Counted from the first letter of the stretch, positions 1-11,639 are shown. The stretch: 64,000 bases of DNA from Rutpela maculata (GCA_936432065.2 OW386292.2:13112918-13176917); one strand, 5' to 3'. Notes: generated from the sequence alone by a model not told the origin. Program-made: numbers and translations.

Positions 1-138
1 AAAAGTTACAGACAGACAGAAATTTTTTTTCGCTCAAACTTAAAATCTCGACGTTTCATGACATTCTAAGTCTATTTGAACAATAAAAATTTTTAAAAAA
101 TTTTTTGTCGTTACTGTACTTCCACCGGATGTGGAAGT
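1..138 (-). mobile_element. Truncated copy A of a microsatellite-cored non-autonomous repeat
   Basis: This is the terminal part of a repeat family with four other copies here (8973, 18585, 25235, 51409). It shows the conserved CGACGTTTCATGACATT block, the T-rich TTTTTGTCGTTACT block and the terminal hairpin in which ACTTCCAC pairs with GTGGAAGT (118-138). The window edge cuts it inside the (CAGA)n core. No protein is encoded. Confidence 0.8.
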
Positions 139-232
139 AAAATGAACTTTTGGGCATAAAAACGGTTTGAGACCATTTCCAGTTTACCCGGAAATGTCCG
201 CAAATTTCGATTTTTAAATGGAACACCCTGTA
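139..232 (+). mobile_element. End fragment of a CAGGGTG-type Tc1/mariner-like MITE
   Basis: The stretch ends in GGAACACCCTGTA (220-232), the terminus shared with the palindromic element ending at 24785, where the preceding sequence (TTTTAAATGGAACACC) is also alike. The other end is missing, probably lost at the junction with the repeat at 1-138. Confidence 0.45.
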
Positions 233-2192
233 TATTTTTACATATTTGAATTCAAGACAACTTCGCGAATTTTTGAGCCGATGTTCAGTTTTTTTAAGCA
301 TTTTAAGACATTCGTCTAGAGTACTTCGGACTACCAAAATTTGTTCTACGGCAGGTAAATCCAAGGGAAAAATATTATTTTTCATTTAATTTCATTATAA
401 CTATTTACGAAGCCTCCAAAATTGAACAAATCACTTTTTTTATCGAAAACTTTTTTTTTTCAAATGGGAAGGTGGTGGCTCATAGTGTTCAATAAATTAT
501 AGATTTTTTTCTGAATTCATTGATATTCATTTCAAATATATGCTATTTATTTTTCTATTTTATTGAATTTATTTAAAAATAAAAAATCACTTTCAATATA
601 ATTTTCCTTGAACTTCAACGTTGCAAAAATCATATGTCTAATAATGAAATATGAATAACTACATTTTTGTGAATAATACCCTTTTAGTTCTCTCTTTTGT
701 TTCTTAATAGGTATAAGTACTAGTGCAAACTATAAGGATCAATAGGTACACAATTTATTTTTAGAAGGGAGCCAGCCGCGTTCTGCCCCATTCTTCCACT
801 CCCAAGCGGGTACGAGATAAGATATACGTCGAGAGACAAGTAGTAGGTCAGGACTGCACTACCTCAGATCATTAACGACTTTCTTTTAGGACGTGATTTC
901 ATTTATTTACTGACAATAATGGTTCTTACATCTTTGGATTACTGCGATTTTTGCATAAAAAAATCCCTATCGAAGATTTCTCTCCGACGGGAGTAAAATT
1001 TGACGTGATTGGTATCTGTTTACCTATTAATAATGGATTCTACACCTAATGACTTCTGGAAAAATCGCATAAAAGAATCCCTATCAGGCTCCCGTAAGGC
1101 GACCAGACCACTGAGAACCACAAGTCCTTACATCAATTAGAATGCAATTAATTCAAAGAATACCCCATTTATTTAATAAATTTAAAACACTACAGTTATT
1201 TTCTGCAAAATGATATAATGTGAAAGAATCACGCCTCCCCAACTAAGGCAAATTGCTTTCTAACCATACAAATGAGAGCGTGTGCTAACAAACGATTTGG
1301 TAGAAAAGATTCATTTAACTTCCTCAGCCTTTTAAAAAGAATTTATAAATTTTGTATTTTTGGTAATTATGGCTGACTGAAAATAATATAAAAATATTTT
1401 ACTTAAAAAATTTTGGTTCACTTATGAGTAGCTTACAGGTCCCATATCGTGATTATATCATTCACGGGACGGAGTTCGACTAATACATGAGTTTAATAAC
1501 GTTCAGCCAGTCTTACGACTTACTTGTCTTCATGCAGGTTCAATATAGGAAAAGTGACACCGAATCGCCTCCGAGCGACTTTTTGGCAAAATGGATTTTT
1601 GAGTCCTTTGTGCACAAGGTGGTTTTCTCTATAACTTTATTATTTGGAAAGCCCTGCATTTGGCTTTCCTACCATCTCTTTGTATTGATCATCCATCGCA
1701 CTTCTCCAAATTATGAGTTTTATGCGAGAAACCGGCCTTGTGCATTTTCACTGATTTTTTGCCAATATTTGCTTACAGGCGCTTTGCCTTATTTGTGGAT
1801 TTTACTCCTTTTGGTATATTACATAGTTAAAATTTTATAGTCAGTTTTTAGAACAGGATATTTAATGACTGTACCCCAATGGTCAACGCCTTATTTTTGG
1901 TTAATTTTACCATGACCACCATATACTTTCACTCTCATATCCTGAACCAAAACATATTTTTCTAAGTGAAAATTCGGCGTTTCTTCGAATTTTCACCTGG
2001 TTGTGCCTAATGTCTTAACAACTTCGTAAAGGTCCTTTTGAGCCAGTTTGTGGCTCTGAAACCCTTCAGACTTGTTTGTCATGATTGAAAATACCCTCAA
2101 TTACCTTTTTTTATTTTGGCTTCGACCTAGGTCAATTCTGGAAGGTTATACAACATTTACACCCCTTTTGTAAACACTCTGTATAGTGGATC
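233..2192. other. Gene-poor stretch, nothing recognised
   Basis: I see no coding region that resembles a known family. A 117-codon open frame at 1487-1840 has no recognisable motif and looks like chance. A 19-nt repeat built on GCATAAAA.AATCCCTATC occurs twice (953-971 and 1067-1085), 114 bases apart. The rest is AT-rich and unassigned. Confidence 0.5.
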
Positions 2193-2560
2193 TGAAAATT
2201 ATAACACCAGGGTAACACTAAACACTAATTTATTAACTTATGTACTAATTGCAACAATTAATTCCTTCACTAATATACAACTAAGTACTATAATTCACAA
2301 CTTTAGTGACTTGATCACTTTTGAACTTACTGAACTTGCTATCTGAACTAAATTGCCAAACCCTCTGAACTGTACAAAACTGTCCACTCTGGGCTTCTCC
2401 ATACCTTTATATACCCAAAGATGAGAATTCCAGAATGTTCTCTCACCGCGCGCCATCTCCTGGCCGATTACCAAACTAACTAATAACTAACTTAACTGTT
2501 TACTTATCCATATTACCTGTAGAAAATCACATAGATGTCTCTGGGGGTAGGAATGTCACA
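2193..2560 (-). mobile_element. Candidate solo LTR of an LTR retrotransposon
   Basis: On the minus strand the segment begins TGTGACATTCC and ends TTATAATTTTCA, so it has the TG...CA ends of an LTR. Between them lie a TATATAAAGG promoter-like box (around 2405-2415) and, about 170 bases downstream, an AATAAA signal (around 2225-2235), the order expected for U3-R-U5. Length (368 bp) suits a Ty3/gypsy, copia or BEL LTR. I found no matching short target duplication and no internal region next to it, so boundaries and class are uncertain. Confidence 0.45.
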
Positions 2561-4016
2561 TTATGTACATATTTTATTAAGACTTATCATCATTTTTTAA
2601 AATTTTTTCATGTTTTGTTGTTGACAATTCCAATACTGTAATAGTCTGATGGAAATAAATACAATCTTACATTATCATAATTTGCAGGTTGACATGTTGG
2701 CCCAAACGAAGTAAAAAATCCTTATAACTCAAACATATTTTTATTCAAAATTAATTAGAAATAGGCAATGTTTTCAGTTTAGACAGTACTAATATAAACA
2801 GAAGACAGAAGAGACAAGGCTATTTCGCTCACTTGTGCCAATAACATGGGTTTTACAGCGTTGCAACACTGTCATTTAATAATAATAAAACCGTTTTATT
2901 TTTACCTTCTTTAATCAATTTTGAAATGAAAACACTAACTGACATTTAATATTAATTTACTCATTGTCATCTTACCAATTCTTCACAAATCAGAATAATT
3001 ATTCCATAGGATTTATTAGAAAAAGTAGGACGTCCAGGTCGGTTTTCTGAAGCCCTTTGTGTTTTTATTAAAAAAATGTCACTGATCTCAGTAACTTACT
3101 GACAGCAAAACATGTATTTTAACGATGACATTAAAAAATTGTCATTATATTTATTTATAATAGAAAATTTCTTTGACTATAATAGTAACTAAATTAATAG
3201 CGGTTAATTTAATTTCAATAGACACTGTTTTAATATTTTGACTGTAAATTAACTTTAGAGCTAGCTAAATCGAACGCATTGTCAACACTGTATGATTGGT
3301 AAGCGGCGCGGCGCGGCGGCCTACGTACGGCTAAACAACGAAGTATGGAAAACACGTGAACATTTTCTTTGAATGCCGGCGCCGACAGCAGAGGATTCCT
3401 TTCTTGAAAGAGACACCGGCGTTTTTTTTAAGTGTTTTATGTCTCGTTATCAATACAAGAAACATAATAAAAAGGGAAATGTAGATCACAGTTTGTCCTG
3501 CAATATTGACCTAAACAATATTATATATGGTCCGAAAATAAGATAAGATAATTAATTCAAGCAAAACCGTTGGAGTAAAATAAAAGTTTTATAAAACTTT
3601 TTTGCTTCTTTTGGGTCAATATAGTATCATGCAAAATATTTGTACGTATACAGCAGAGTTCGCCTACAAAATTTTGTTAAAATAACCATTCTTTCTATAT
3701 TCCTCCACAATTATTTTGCTCACAGTGTAGTGTTCACTCTCTGTCGTTGCTGTTTCCACCAATAATGTCAATACCGAAAAACTGAAATTGTATTTTGATT
3801 GGATTTTTCCCCGGTTAGATTTGCATCTTTTCAAGATTGAAAATAAAAGTATATTTTAACTCGGTTTCTTGAACGTTGGATTAGAAAATAAAAATACAAA
3901 ATTTAAACATGTACAGTAAGTAGATGGGATTTACGTTAGATATTGGTAGGTGACAAATAATGTATCCGTAAACCGAACAAGGCTTTTGTTAAATAACATA
4001 TTTATAATGAATTTAT
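2561..4016. other. Gene-poor stretch, nothing recognised
   Basis: AT-rich sequence without a convincing reading frame. A short GC-rich island (about 3300-3420, containing GCGGCGCGGCGCGGCGG) is the only compositional outlier. No repeat shared with the rest of the window was noticed. Confidence 0.45.
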
Positions 4017-4232
4017 AAAAGTGGTGGAGCAACACTGATTAAAAAAATTTCTTCTTTCACGTGTTCCCTACACCTCCAGGAACATTCATCAGCATTGATT
4101 CCTGCATTATCTCCGAAAATGAGAAAGTTAGAGGGGTTTAAAGTGCTCTAAAAAGTAGCTGTTATAAAAATTTTTATAAAATTAATTTTTCGCCTCGGAA
4201 ATGGGCTCTAGAAGGTGATTTGGGTCGCTGAT
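4017..4232 (+). repeat. Left arm of a long inverted repeat
   Basis: This arm is matched in inverse orientation at 6853-7054. Shared blocks include AAAAGTGGTGGA at the outer end, TTCACGTGTTCCCT, and the inner GAAATGGGCTCTAGAAG. The pair encloses 2.6 kb with LINE, hAT-like and tandem sequences, so it may be the frame of an old fold-back element. No target duplication was identified. Confidence 0.7.
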
Positions 4233-4776
4233 TAGTGTAGAATTTCACTTTGAAGAAAAAAATTATGTATGAATATTACGAGTATTTCAAAATAATTTTT
4301 CAAGTCAATGTTACTTTGAAGAAAAAAAATTAAGTATGAATATTATAAACACTGCAGGAATGCATGCAAATTTGTTCTTCTTTCAAGTGAGGTAAGTGAT
4401 TAAAAGAAAACAATTTTTATAAAAATATAGCATTTATTGTGTTGATACAAAAGGTGGTATTCTGTGTGATAAAATAGAATTAGAATTATTTATTCATGTT
4501 AATACATCATACAATGCTTACACAAGTCAGTAAATAGAACAATAGTAAGTAACATTTAACATATAAAATGTATATCTACTTACACAACATCAATTTAAAA
4601 TTTAAGGTAAAAGACAATAAATGCTCCTGTCTGTCATATTTACTACAATTTTAAAATATTTGTGCACTAAAATACACAAAAATACATAAAATTTATTATA
4701 CAAAAATTATACACAAAATTTATTAAAAATTTATTACCCAACTGTATGTTTGTGTAGTTGCCTCACCGAGAGGGAA

Positions 4777-5795
4777 TCACATCCTCAAAAACGTTTTATC
4801 GTCAAGGAACTCGGTTATACTATAATAAGCTTTATTTAGTAATTCTTTTTTTATCTGTTGTAAATATATGTTAATTGACAGATCACGAATGTGATTTGGT
4901 AATTTATTGAAGAATATAGGCCCATAATAATTTTCAGCATTTCTAGTTTTTTGTAGTCTTAGGAATTTAAGAGAAATATTTTGTTTATGGACGAGTTTCG
5001 TAGTTGTACCCAACTGCATTTGACTTATAATATTCTATATTATTTTTTACCAATTTTAAGCACTCAAAAATATATAATGAAGGTACCGTTAATATGCGTA
5101 ATTCAATAAACTTTTGTTTAACATCAGCTCTATAATTTAATTTTAACATATATCTTAGCGCTCTTCTCTGAATTGAGGATACTCTGTCAACGTGACAGGA
5201 ATGCCCCCAACATAGAATAGCATAGGCAAAGGTAGACTGGAACAAAGCATAGTATGCCATCAGCACCACATTTATAGTTACATTATTGGCTAGGTTTTGC
5301 AATAGATATGTATGTCTACATAGTTTAGTGGATATGTATTCAATGTGGGATTTCCAAGTTAAGGTTTTATCCAAAACTACTCCGAGAAATTTAACTGCTT
5401 CGCTGCTGTCCAGCTTATGCGCCCTTAGACTAAAAATTATGTTTTCCGTTTTTGTGTCATTTAAGCTTAGCCTGCTAGTTTCAAACCAATGCTTGGCTTT
5501 TGACTGTGTGTCCCACAGTTTTTCTTGAAGAGACTTTGGATTTACATCAGAATTTATCATAGTGGTATCATCTGCAAAGAGTACAATATCACCATTTGAT
5601 ATACAAGAAGGTAAGTCATTTATGTAAGCTAAAAATAGCAAGGGGCCAAGCACCGACCCTTGAGGTACTCCATGTTCCATATAAGATGTACTGGAGTAAT
5701 TATTGATGAAATAGGTCATCTGTTCCCGGTTTGTTAAGTACGTTATTAATTTATCATTATTTTTTATATAATTTACACCATTTACATCAATCATA
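4777..5795 (-). pseudogene. LINE reverse transcriptase remnant (5'-truncated, frameshifted)
   Basis: The minus strand encodes the second half of a non-LTR retrotransposon reverse transcriptase. Visible motifs in order are YLTNREQ, GVPQGSVLGPLLFLAYINDLP and the palm motif FADDT, then the thumb and connection region (LKFLGVVLD-like) and the C-terminal FNKLPNHIRD signature typical of jockey/CR1-like LINEs. The main frame stops near 4985, and the C-terminus continues in another frame (4777-5019), so a frameshift has occurred near KQNIS. The endonuclease and first RT half are absent, as in ordinary 5' truncation. AT-rich sequence down to about 4440 may be its 3' UTR. The clade is not settled. Confidence 0.85.
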
Positions 5796-5866
5796 ATCTG
5801 CATCACATGCGACAACTGGTAATTCAGGATTTGTTGGTTCTTCTTCAGTGTCAATTTCACCTTCCT

Positions 5867-6455
5867 TAGAGTTCTGAGCGTGTGGGAAAAAACCGGAAAA
5901 TTTGGGAAAAAACCACGGTTTTTTCCGTTTTTTCCCAAGCTTCGGAAAAATTGGCTTTTTTGAGAAAAATTCAGTAATTTTATACGTTTTCACGTACAAT
6001 GCAATAAACAATTAAAAATATATTTAAATGGTTTATTTTCTAAGATAAGCTACTAACACTAATAAAAATGCAAAACTGAAAATGCCAGTGGATTTTCTTG
6101 ACTGTGGACTGATTCCAGTGCCCCCCCTCCATGCATCGGATGCGAATGAATTTATTTTATCGGTTCTAGGAACTGTAGGTCGTAAACGCTAGTCATAAGC
6201 TTGTTTCAATAAAAATATACTGGGGCATTTTGTTTTTTAACAAACGCAAACTTCGCAAATGAGCCGAAATTAATTGTTATCATAAAGTACATTAATCAAA
6301 ATTACAAAATATCACCACTAATCATTCTGTATAATGTAGAAACGCAAAAAGGTTTCAATGAAATTTATTGAAAATTTCCCAATTTTTCCGTTTCTTTCCG
6401 GAAAAAAACCGCTTTTTTCTCTCAGCTCAATTTTTTCGGAAATTTTAAAACTCTA
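5867..6455. mobile_element. hAT-like MITE with 8-bp target duplication
   Basis: Termini are TAGAGTTCTGAG at the left and TTTTAAAACTCTA at the right, so the outer bases form a short TIR (TAGAGTT). They are flanked by ACCTTCCT (5859-5866) and ATCTTCCT (6456-6463), an 8-bp duplication with one mismatch, the length expected for hAT elements. Subterminal sequence on both sides is rich in GGAAAAAACC and TTTTCCG motifs, common in hAT MITEs. No transposase is encoded. Confidence 0.65.
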
Positions 6456-6469
6456 ATCTTCCTGTTCAT

Positions 6470-6940
6470 ACGATATTTAAATTTTTTCTGATAAAATGTA
6501 ATTTTCTATGGCACGTATTTCAGTCTGGAATATGGAATTCTTAAATTTGGACCTCAAAATCATGATCAGCGACTAAAAAACCTCCTAGAGCACATTTTCT
6601 TGGAAAAACGTTAATATTTAATTTTTTTCTGAAAAAATGGAATTTTCCATGGCACGTATTCCAGTCTGGAATATGGAATTGCTCAATTTGGACATCGGAA
6701 TCGAGATCAGCGACCCAAAAAACCACCTAGAGCACACTTCCGCAGCACAACATTCATATTTAAATTTTCCCCCGAAAAAGTGTAATTTTCATCAAAAAGT
6801 GGCACGAATTCCATACTGGAATATGGAGTTCCTCAACTTGGACCTCGGATTGTGATCTGCGACCCAAAAAATCTTCTAGAGCCCATTTCCGAGGCGAAAT
6901 ATTATTTTTATAAATTTTTTTAATGACAGCTACTTTTTGG
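6470..6940. repeat. Tandem array of about 145-bp units
   Basis: Three diverged units are anchored by GGCACG(T/A)ATT at 6510, 6651 and 6801 (spacing 141 and 150). Each unit has CTGGAATATGGA.TT, then GATC.GCGAC(C)(C/T)AAAAAA, then CTAGAGC.CA. The last unit runs into the right arm of the inverted repeat, so the array seems to have grown from one end of that element. Open frames here are by-products of the repeat. Confidence 0.75.
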
Positions 6941-7054
6941 GGCACTTCAAACTTTCTCATTTTCGGAGGTCAATGCTGATGAATGTTCCTGGGGGTCTAG
7001 GGAACACGTGAAAAAAGGAATTTTTCAAATCGGTGCCGTTCCACCACTTTTCCA
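6853..7054 (-). repeat. Right arm of the 4.0-7.05 kb inverted repeat
   Basis: Inverse of 4017-4232, ending in TCCACCACTTTT. Its inner edge overlaps the last 145-bp tandem unit. Confidence 0.7.
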
Positions 7055-7962
7055 CATTTTACACTTTTTTCCGGCTTACTGGATTATGAGTGATGTATTC
7101 TCTTGAATATTCTACGTGATCGGCAAATTCATCTTGCCTCAGGAGACTGTCTGTATAATAAAGTTAAAGACACATCTGAAAAGAAATTACTTCTATCTGC
7201 TATATTAAATGAGATGCTTTATTCGGTCCTTGACTTGGTATATCTAAAACTACTCTGTTTTCGGAGTTATTTAATCGTTTTGTTGGTAAAAAAAATAATT
7301 GCAAATAGATCAGACATACATAAAAAAACAGCATTTAAATACAATTAGATTGTCAGTAAAATTTACAAAAAGGCACAAATCATTTCTCGTCCCTTTTTAA
7401 GATTTAACTACTATTTTACTGATCTCTCTATTTTAATTTCCTTGCAATATTTCAGGGGCGGACTATTACATAAAACATATATAGTCCTGTCAATGATTGG
7501 TTTACAGACACAAAGACATTTTTATTCGATATTTGAGTTCAGTCTGCTATGAAACGGATATCTGTACAAAATATTTTTTTCCACGATGATTTTTAAAATA
7601 TTTTTTCAATTTACAATAAATTTATAATAAAGTTAGAATACAGTTAAAAGATATATAATCCATTACTGAACCATAACAGATACGAAAAAAAAAAAAAATA
7701 TATAAACATTATCATAGAAAATTTAGTCAGCTTTAGTTTTGCATATAGCCACTTTTTGATTAGGGCTAACCGTTTTCGATATATGAGCGAAAAACCAAAA
7801 ACCGGGACCTTCTTCGTGCCCCCCTTCACCTCCCGCATCTCCTATGTTCGGGGACTTTTGGTATGTTTACCTCCTAAATAGTCCAAATACAGCAAGTCAA
7901 AAATTGGGATCTCGGCATTTCCCTCTAGACCTCCTATTGAACGTTCATTGACAGGGCTAATA
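7055..7962. other. Gene-poor stretch, nothing recognised
   Basis: No recognisable coding, RNA or repeat signal. Short open frames (for example 7103-7348 and 7644-7838) have no motifs and low-complexity codon content. Confidence 0.45.
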
Positions 7963-8150
7963 TGCACAGTGGGCTAGAACCACCTTTAAATGAAATATGC
8001 ATGCACTCTCTCAATTCCTACGGGAAATGGTAGCTTTGTCTGTCCCGAAACAATTCCCGTAAAATCTGAAATCATTCCCTTGGCTGTTTTCTAGAAAATT
8101 CACTTTTATTTTTTTTTTTGAAAACTGATTTTTTGCATTGATAAAAACAA
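7963..8150 (+). repeat. Left arm of a second long inverted repeat
   Basis: Inverse copy at 11200-11389. Shared blocks include CACAGT..GCTAGAACCACC, TACGGGAAATGGTAGCTTT, and AAAACTGATTTTTTGCATTG. The pair encloses about 3 kb containing a TIR element and a nested repeat, so it could be a larger fold-back transposon that received later insertions. Confidence 0.75.
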
Positions 8151-8739
8151 GAATCTACTACATTTTTGAAGCCTCTGAATACCCGGACACATTTCAAACA
8201 ACCTATCAGTTAAATATCAGTTATCTTCTTCAATCCGTGATTCTTACGTTTATAAAATAGACAAAGACAATATCTATTTTCATCGTGCGTGCATTTGCAT
8301 TTTGCATAATTTCTTTGATTTTAATCATGGTCACAGAAAATTTTCACTCTTGGAGTCTTGGATTGTTTGCCTAGTGAAGTTTAAAGAGTAACTGACCGAA
8401 CGACGCCAATATTCTTTGGCAGTGATGACGCTGTAGACCTGGACCGGCCTCGTACCGGGCGAGCTTACTTTACATTAACCCCACTCACAAATGTGAGCGG
8501 TGTGGATGATTTCGGCCCACCTCCCCGGGTCCTGGCCTTTTGAACCTTGCTGGCTAAGGCCTTTATCTTCTAGCGCTCTTCTGTCTTGATGATCTTTCTT
8601 CGCCAGCTTGTCACCCCCTGGGTAGTCATCTGTCTGTTCGGAAACTTTGGGGTATTTTTGGCTGGGATTGACTGCCGGTATGCAGAATGTCAATTGACAT
8701 CCTTTCATCCGGATCATCGGTTAGATAGGAATGAGCTAT

Positions 8740-8800
8740 GTAGCTCGAGGAAGTGCAGACTTAAGTGCTTTGGTAGCACTTTCGATCTGCACGGAGCTAC
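8740..8800. other. Three-step stem-loop (60 nt)
   Basis: Three nested complementary blocks can be read directly: GTAGCTC with GAGCTAC, GTGCAGA with TCTGCAC, and AAGTGCT with AGCACTT, with a 5-nt loop. The outermost stem abuts the TA of the TIR element at 8798. The DNA could form a cruciform or the transcript a hairpin. I do not recognise a known RNA. The preceding 8380-8740 stretch is less AT-rich than its surroundings and also unassigned. Confidence 0.6.
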
Positions 8801-10744
8801 ACTCAAAGAAATAGTATGGGTAAATTCAACAAAAAAAAATGGTTAACTAACAATATCGTTAATTTTGTTAAATCAAATTATATTGATGGTATTTTTAAAC
8901 AAAAGGTGATTGTTATTTTAATTAATAAAAAGTTGTCGTACAACAAAAAAATAGATGAATAAGACTATTATTACTTCCACGTCCAGTGGAAGTATAGTAA
9001 CGACAAAAAAATTTGTAAAAATTTTTATTGTCCAAATAGGCTTAAAATGTCATGAAACGTCGAGATTTTAAGTTTGAGCGAAAAAAAAAATTCTGTCTGT
9101 CTGTCTGTCGGTCTGTCTGTCTGTCTGTAACTTTTTTTTGTGCGCACGTTTACTCTGGAACCGTTTAAGATATTGACTTGAAATTTGGTACACATATGTA
9201 CTTTAACGAGATCTAGAACTAGATTATATTTTCATCTTGTTCCGTCGAAGGGTTGGGCGGTAAATTGGGGTAAATTTGGGGTAAATAGGTCAATCAAGCA
9301 GGTAATAATCCATAAAATTGATATTTAGTATATACAAGAGAAGCTAAGGTCTCAAAAGACTTTTGGCATTACCACTCCCACCCCCCTATTAAAGGGGATG
9401 AAAAAAAATTGTGATTTAGTGTACCTATGTACAGAAACCAGAAACCTCAAAGTATTTTTTTTACTTCATCCACCCCCACTACCACCCCCCCTATCACCAC
9501 CCCCCACCCCACTACCGATGTGGGGTATCGTTTTATGGGTTTTTGGGGTAGAGGATTTCAAATATTATATTATTAATTTTCCATAAACAGTTATTTTCAC
9601 ACACAAAGTTTTTTTCGTTGTGAGTCACTTGGATAGAGAATCTGGATGTGGAAGTAGTGATTCCTTGGGCAGCGGTTTTTTTTTCGTCTGACTATTATTT
9701 TGTTGAATTCTGTCAAATTAAACTAGATAATAGTATATTTTATTTTTAACTATTGTCGAATTGTAATTGTAAACCCAGTAGCAGTTTGCTCTACTATTAT
9801 AGTTGACAGATAAACCAATATTATTGTTTACATAAACATAACATCGTTCTGCCATCCACTTTGATGAATTAAGACGTCGCATCAGCGCTTTTGTTTGCAA
9901 ATAGTATGGGTTAAATCAATCCAAAAGATAGTATACATATTGTTCATTTTGTTAAATTGAAGTATATTTAATAGTATTTTTAAACGAAAGGTGATTGTCA
10001 CACAACAAAATAAACATTAATTTAAAAAATAGGTGCATAAGACTATAATTTATTCATCTTACTAATAATTTGTTGAATTTTGTCAAATGAAACTAGATAA
10101 ATAGTAGACTTTATTTTTAAGTATTATCGAATTGTAATTCTAACCCAGTATTAGTTCGCTGTATTATTGTACTTTGTAGACAAACCAATATTATTGTTGT
10201 CTTCTAGAAGTTCTAAAAGGGAATTACCATGAAATTTCCTTGCTTACCACGTAGTCTATTACAGAAATTATTCCTAGATGACGCCACATACAAATCACTG
10301 ACAATAATCAATCATGCACTATCTTATACTCTTATGAATTTATAGAAAATTAATAACATGATTGCAATGTTCAAATTCTCTCAGGGATCATCGATATATT
10401 TGGATGGATCTTATAAACGATCTCTAATCTTTGGTTTGGGTGGTCTGATGTCTCAATACTGAGATGTAGATCAACCTAAAAATTAGTTGGTGAACAAAAA
10501 ACAAAGTCGTTGTACTATTTAATTGTAGACCAAATTGAAAATGGTTAGTGAACATAAAAAAATGTCATTGTACGATTTAATTTGTTGTTCTACAAGAAGA
10601 TATGATTATTAAACTACTATTTGTTTACGAAAACAAAGTTGTTTTATGACTATTCTTTTCTGATTGATTTAACTATGAAACTAGATAGGCGCGACTTCAT
10701 ATGCTCTTTTTGGTTGAATTCACCTATCATTTTCTTTGAGTGTA
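8798..10744 (+). mobile_element. TIR element, family CACTCAAAGAAA, copy 1 (with nested insertion)
   Basis: Ends are TACACTCAAAGAAA and the inverse TTTCTTTGAGTGTA, and the TIR extends about 30 bp inward (GGTGAATTCAAC and relatives). A flanking TA on each side suggests a TA target, as used by Tc1/mariner-type elements. A cleaner copy lies at 58620-59514. This copy is longer because a 700-bp repeat sits inside it (8973-9680) and because a block starting GACTATTATTTTG (about 9690-9830) occurs again in diverged form at about 10030-10200. No coding capacity is evident, so it is probably a MITE. Confidence 0.75.
8973..9680 (+). mobile_element. Microsatellite-cored repeat, copy B
   Basis: Starts with the hairpin in which ACTTCCAC pairs with GTGGAAGT, passes through a (CTGT)n core (about 9094-9128) and conserved non-coding blocks, and ends with CTGGATGTGGAAGTAGTG then GGGCAGCGG and a T run. 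The 14-mer ACTTCCACGTCCAG is thus inverted near the far end, inside the true terminus. Comparison with the empty site in 58790-58830 shows it landed next to a run of T. Internal sub-terminal inverted repeats, a terminal hairpin, a microsatellite core and T-rich targets recall Helentron-associated (DINE-1-like) elements. That class assignment is inference. Confidence 0.75.
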
Positions 10745-11199
10745 GGTGACTACGGGTACTGGATGGCATTTTGTCCGATACCTGCAGGGTAGTGGGTGGG
10801 TGGTTGGGTTATCGTCATGTCTCCTCTGTGGGTTATCTTCATCGGCGGTGGTATAGTTTTCATACTCACCCGTTATCTGACTGAGCGAATGGAAAGTCTA
10901 CTGAGATGGCTAATAGAGGCGCTCGGATTTCCCTATAGTAAATCCAGTTACGCAAATACTAATGTTATTCATTGGTTACGGATATATTAGTAGACAAAAA
11001 TTGCTGTCATTCAAAATAACATAGGAATAGATCTAATGATTTTGTCTAAATTGACTACTTGGGAAGTTTATATAACCCGATTATTATCAAAACGTCGGGA
11101 GTTGTCGAGCATGAAGGTTTCTTGTATGTTATTTCCCCAAACTTGGCTTAAGTTGAAATTTGTATTGGAATGTTCAATTTTACTTTCTTGATAGACATT

Positions 11200-11389
11200 T
11201 TAACAAGCTTATCAATGCAAAAAATCAGTTTTCAAAAAAAAAAAATTAAAAGTAAATTTTCTAGAAAACGGCCAAGGGAATGATTTTAGATTTTACGGCA
11301 ATTGTTTCAGGACAGATAAAGCTACCATTTCCCGTAGAAATTGAGAGTGAATGCATATTTAATTTAAAGGTGGTTCTAGCTTACTGTGT
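11200..11389 (-). repeat. Right arm of the 7.96-11.39 kb inverted repeat
   Basis: Inverse of 7963-8150, diverged by scattered substitutions and short indels. See the left arm for shared blocks. Confidence 0.75.
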
Positions 11390-11639
11390 ATGGAAATTCA
11401 AAATATGTAAAATCGAAAAGCTTCGTAAAATTTTGCGATCATACTTTTGTCACTAGCTTAAATGTTAATAACAATAGAAAGTTTTCTTTTAATTTTCTCA
11501 TTATTCCTGACATTTCACGTTTCTTTAGATTTTTTGGTCCAATACTTTCGGAAATAGAGGATCATGTCTGGGAGTATTTTGCCGCAACATCTGGCTGCCG
11601 CGTGACATCGCGCAGTTATACGATATGAATACTTATTTT

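Noticed and set aside
1487..1840. 117-codon open frame
   Set aside because: No recognisable motif and hydrophobic composition expected from AT-rich chance translation. No regulatory context or repeat copy supports it.
6541..6960. Three overlapping frames containing FHIPDWN or ARIPVWNME
   Set aside because: They are translations of the 145-bp tandem units on both strands.
9398..9586. Proline-rich frames in the microsatellite-cored repeats (also 25629-25984, 51503-51733)
   Set aside because: They translate the CCACCCCC tract of a non-coding repeat, in different frames in different copies.
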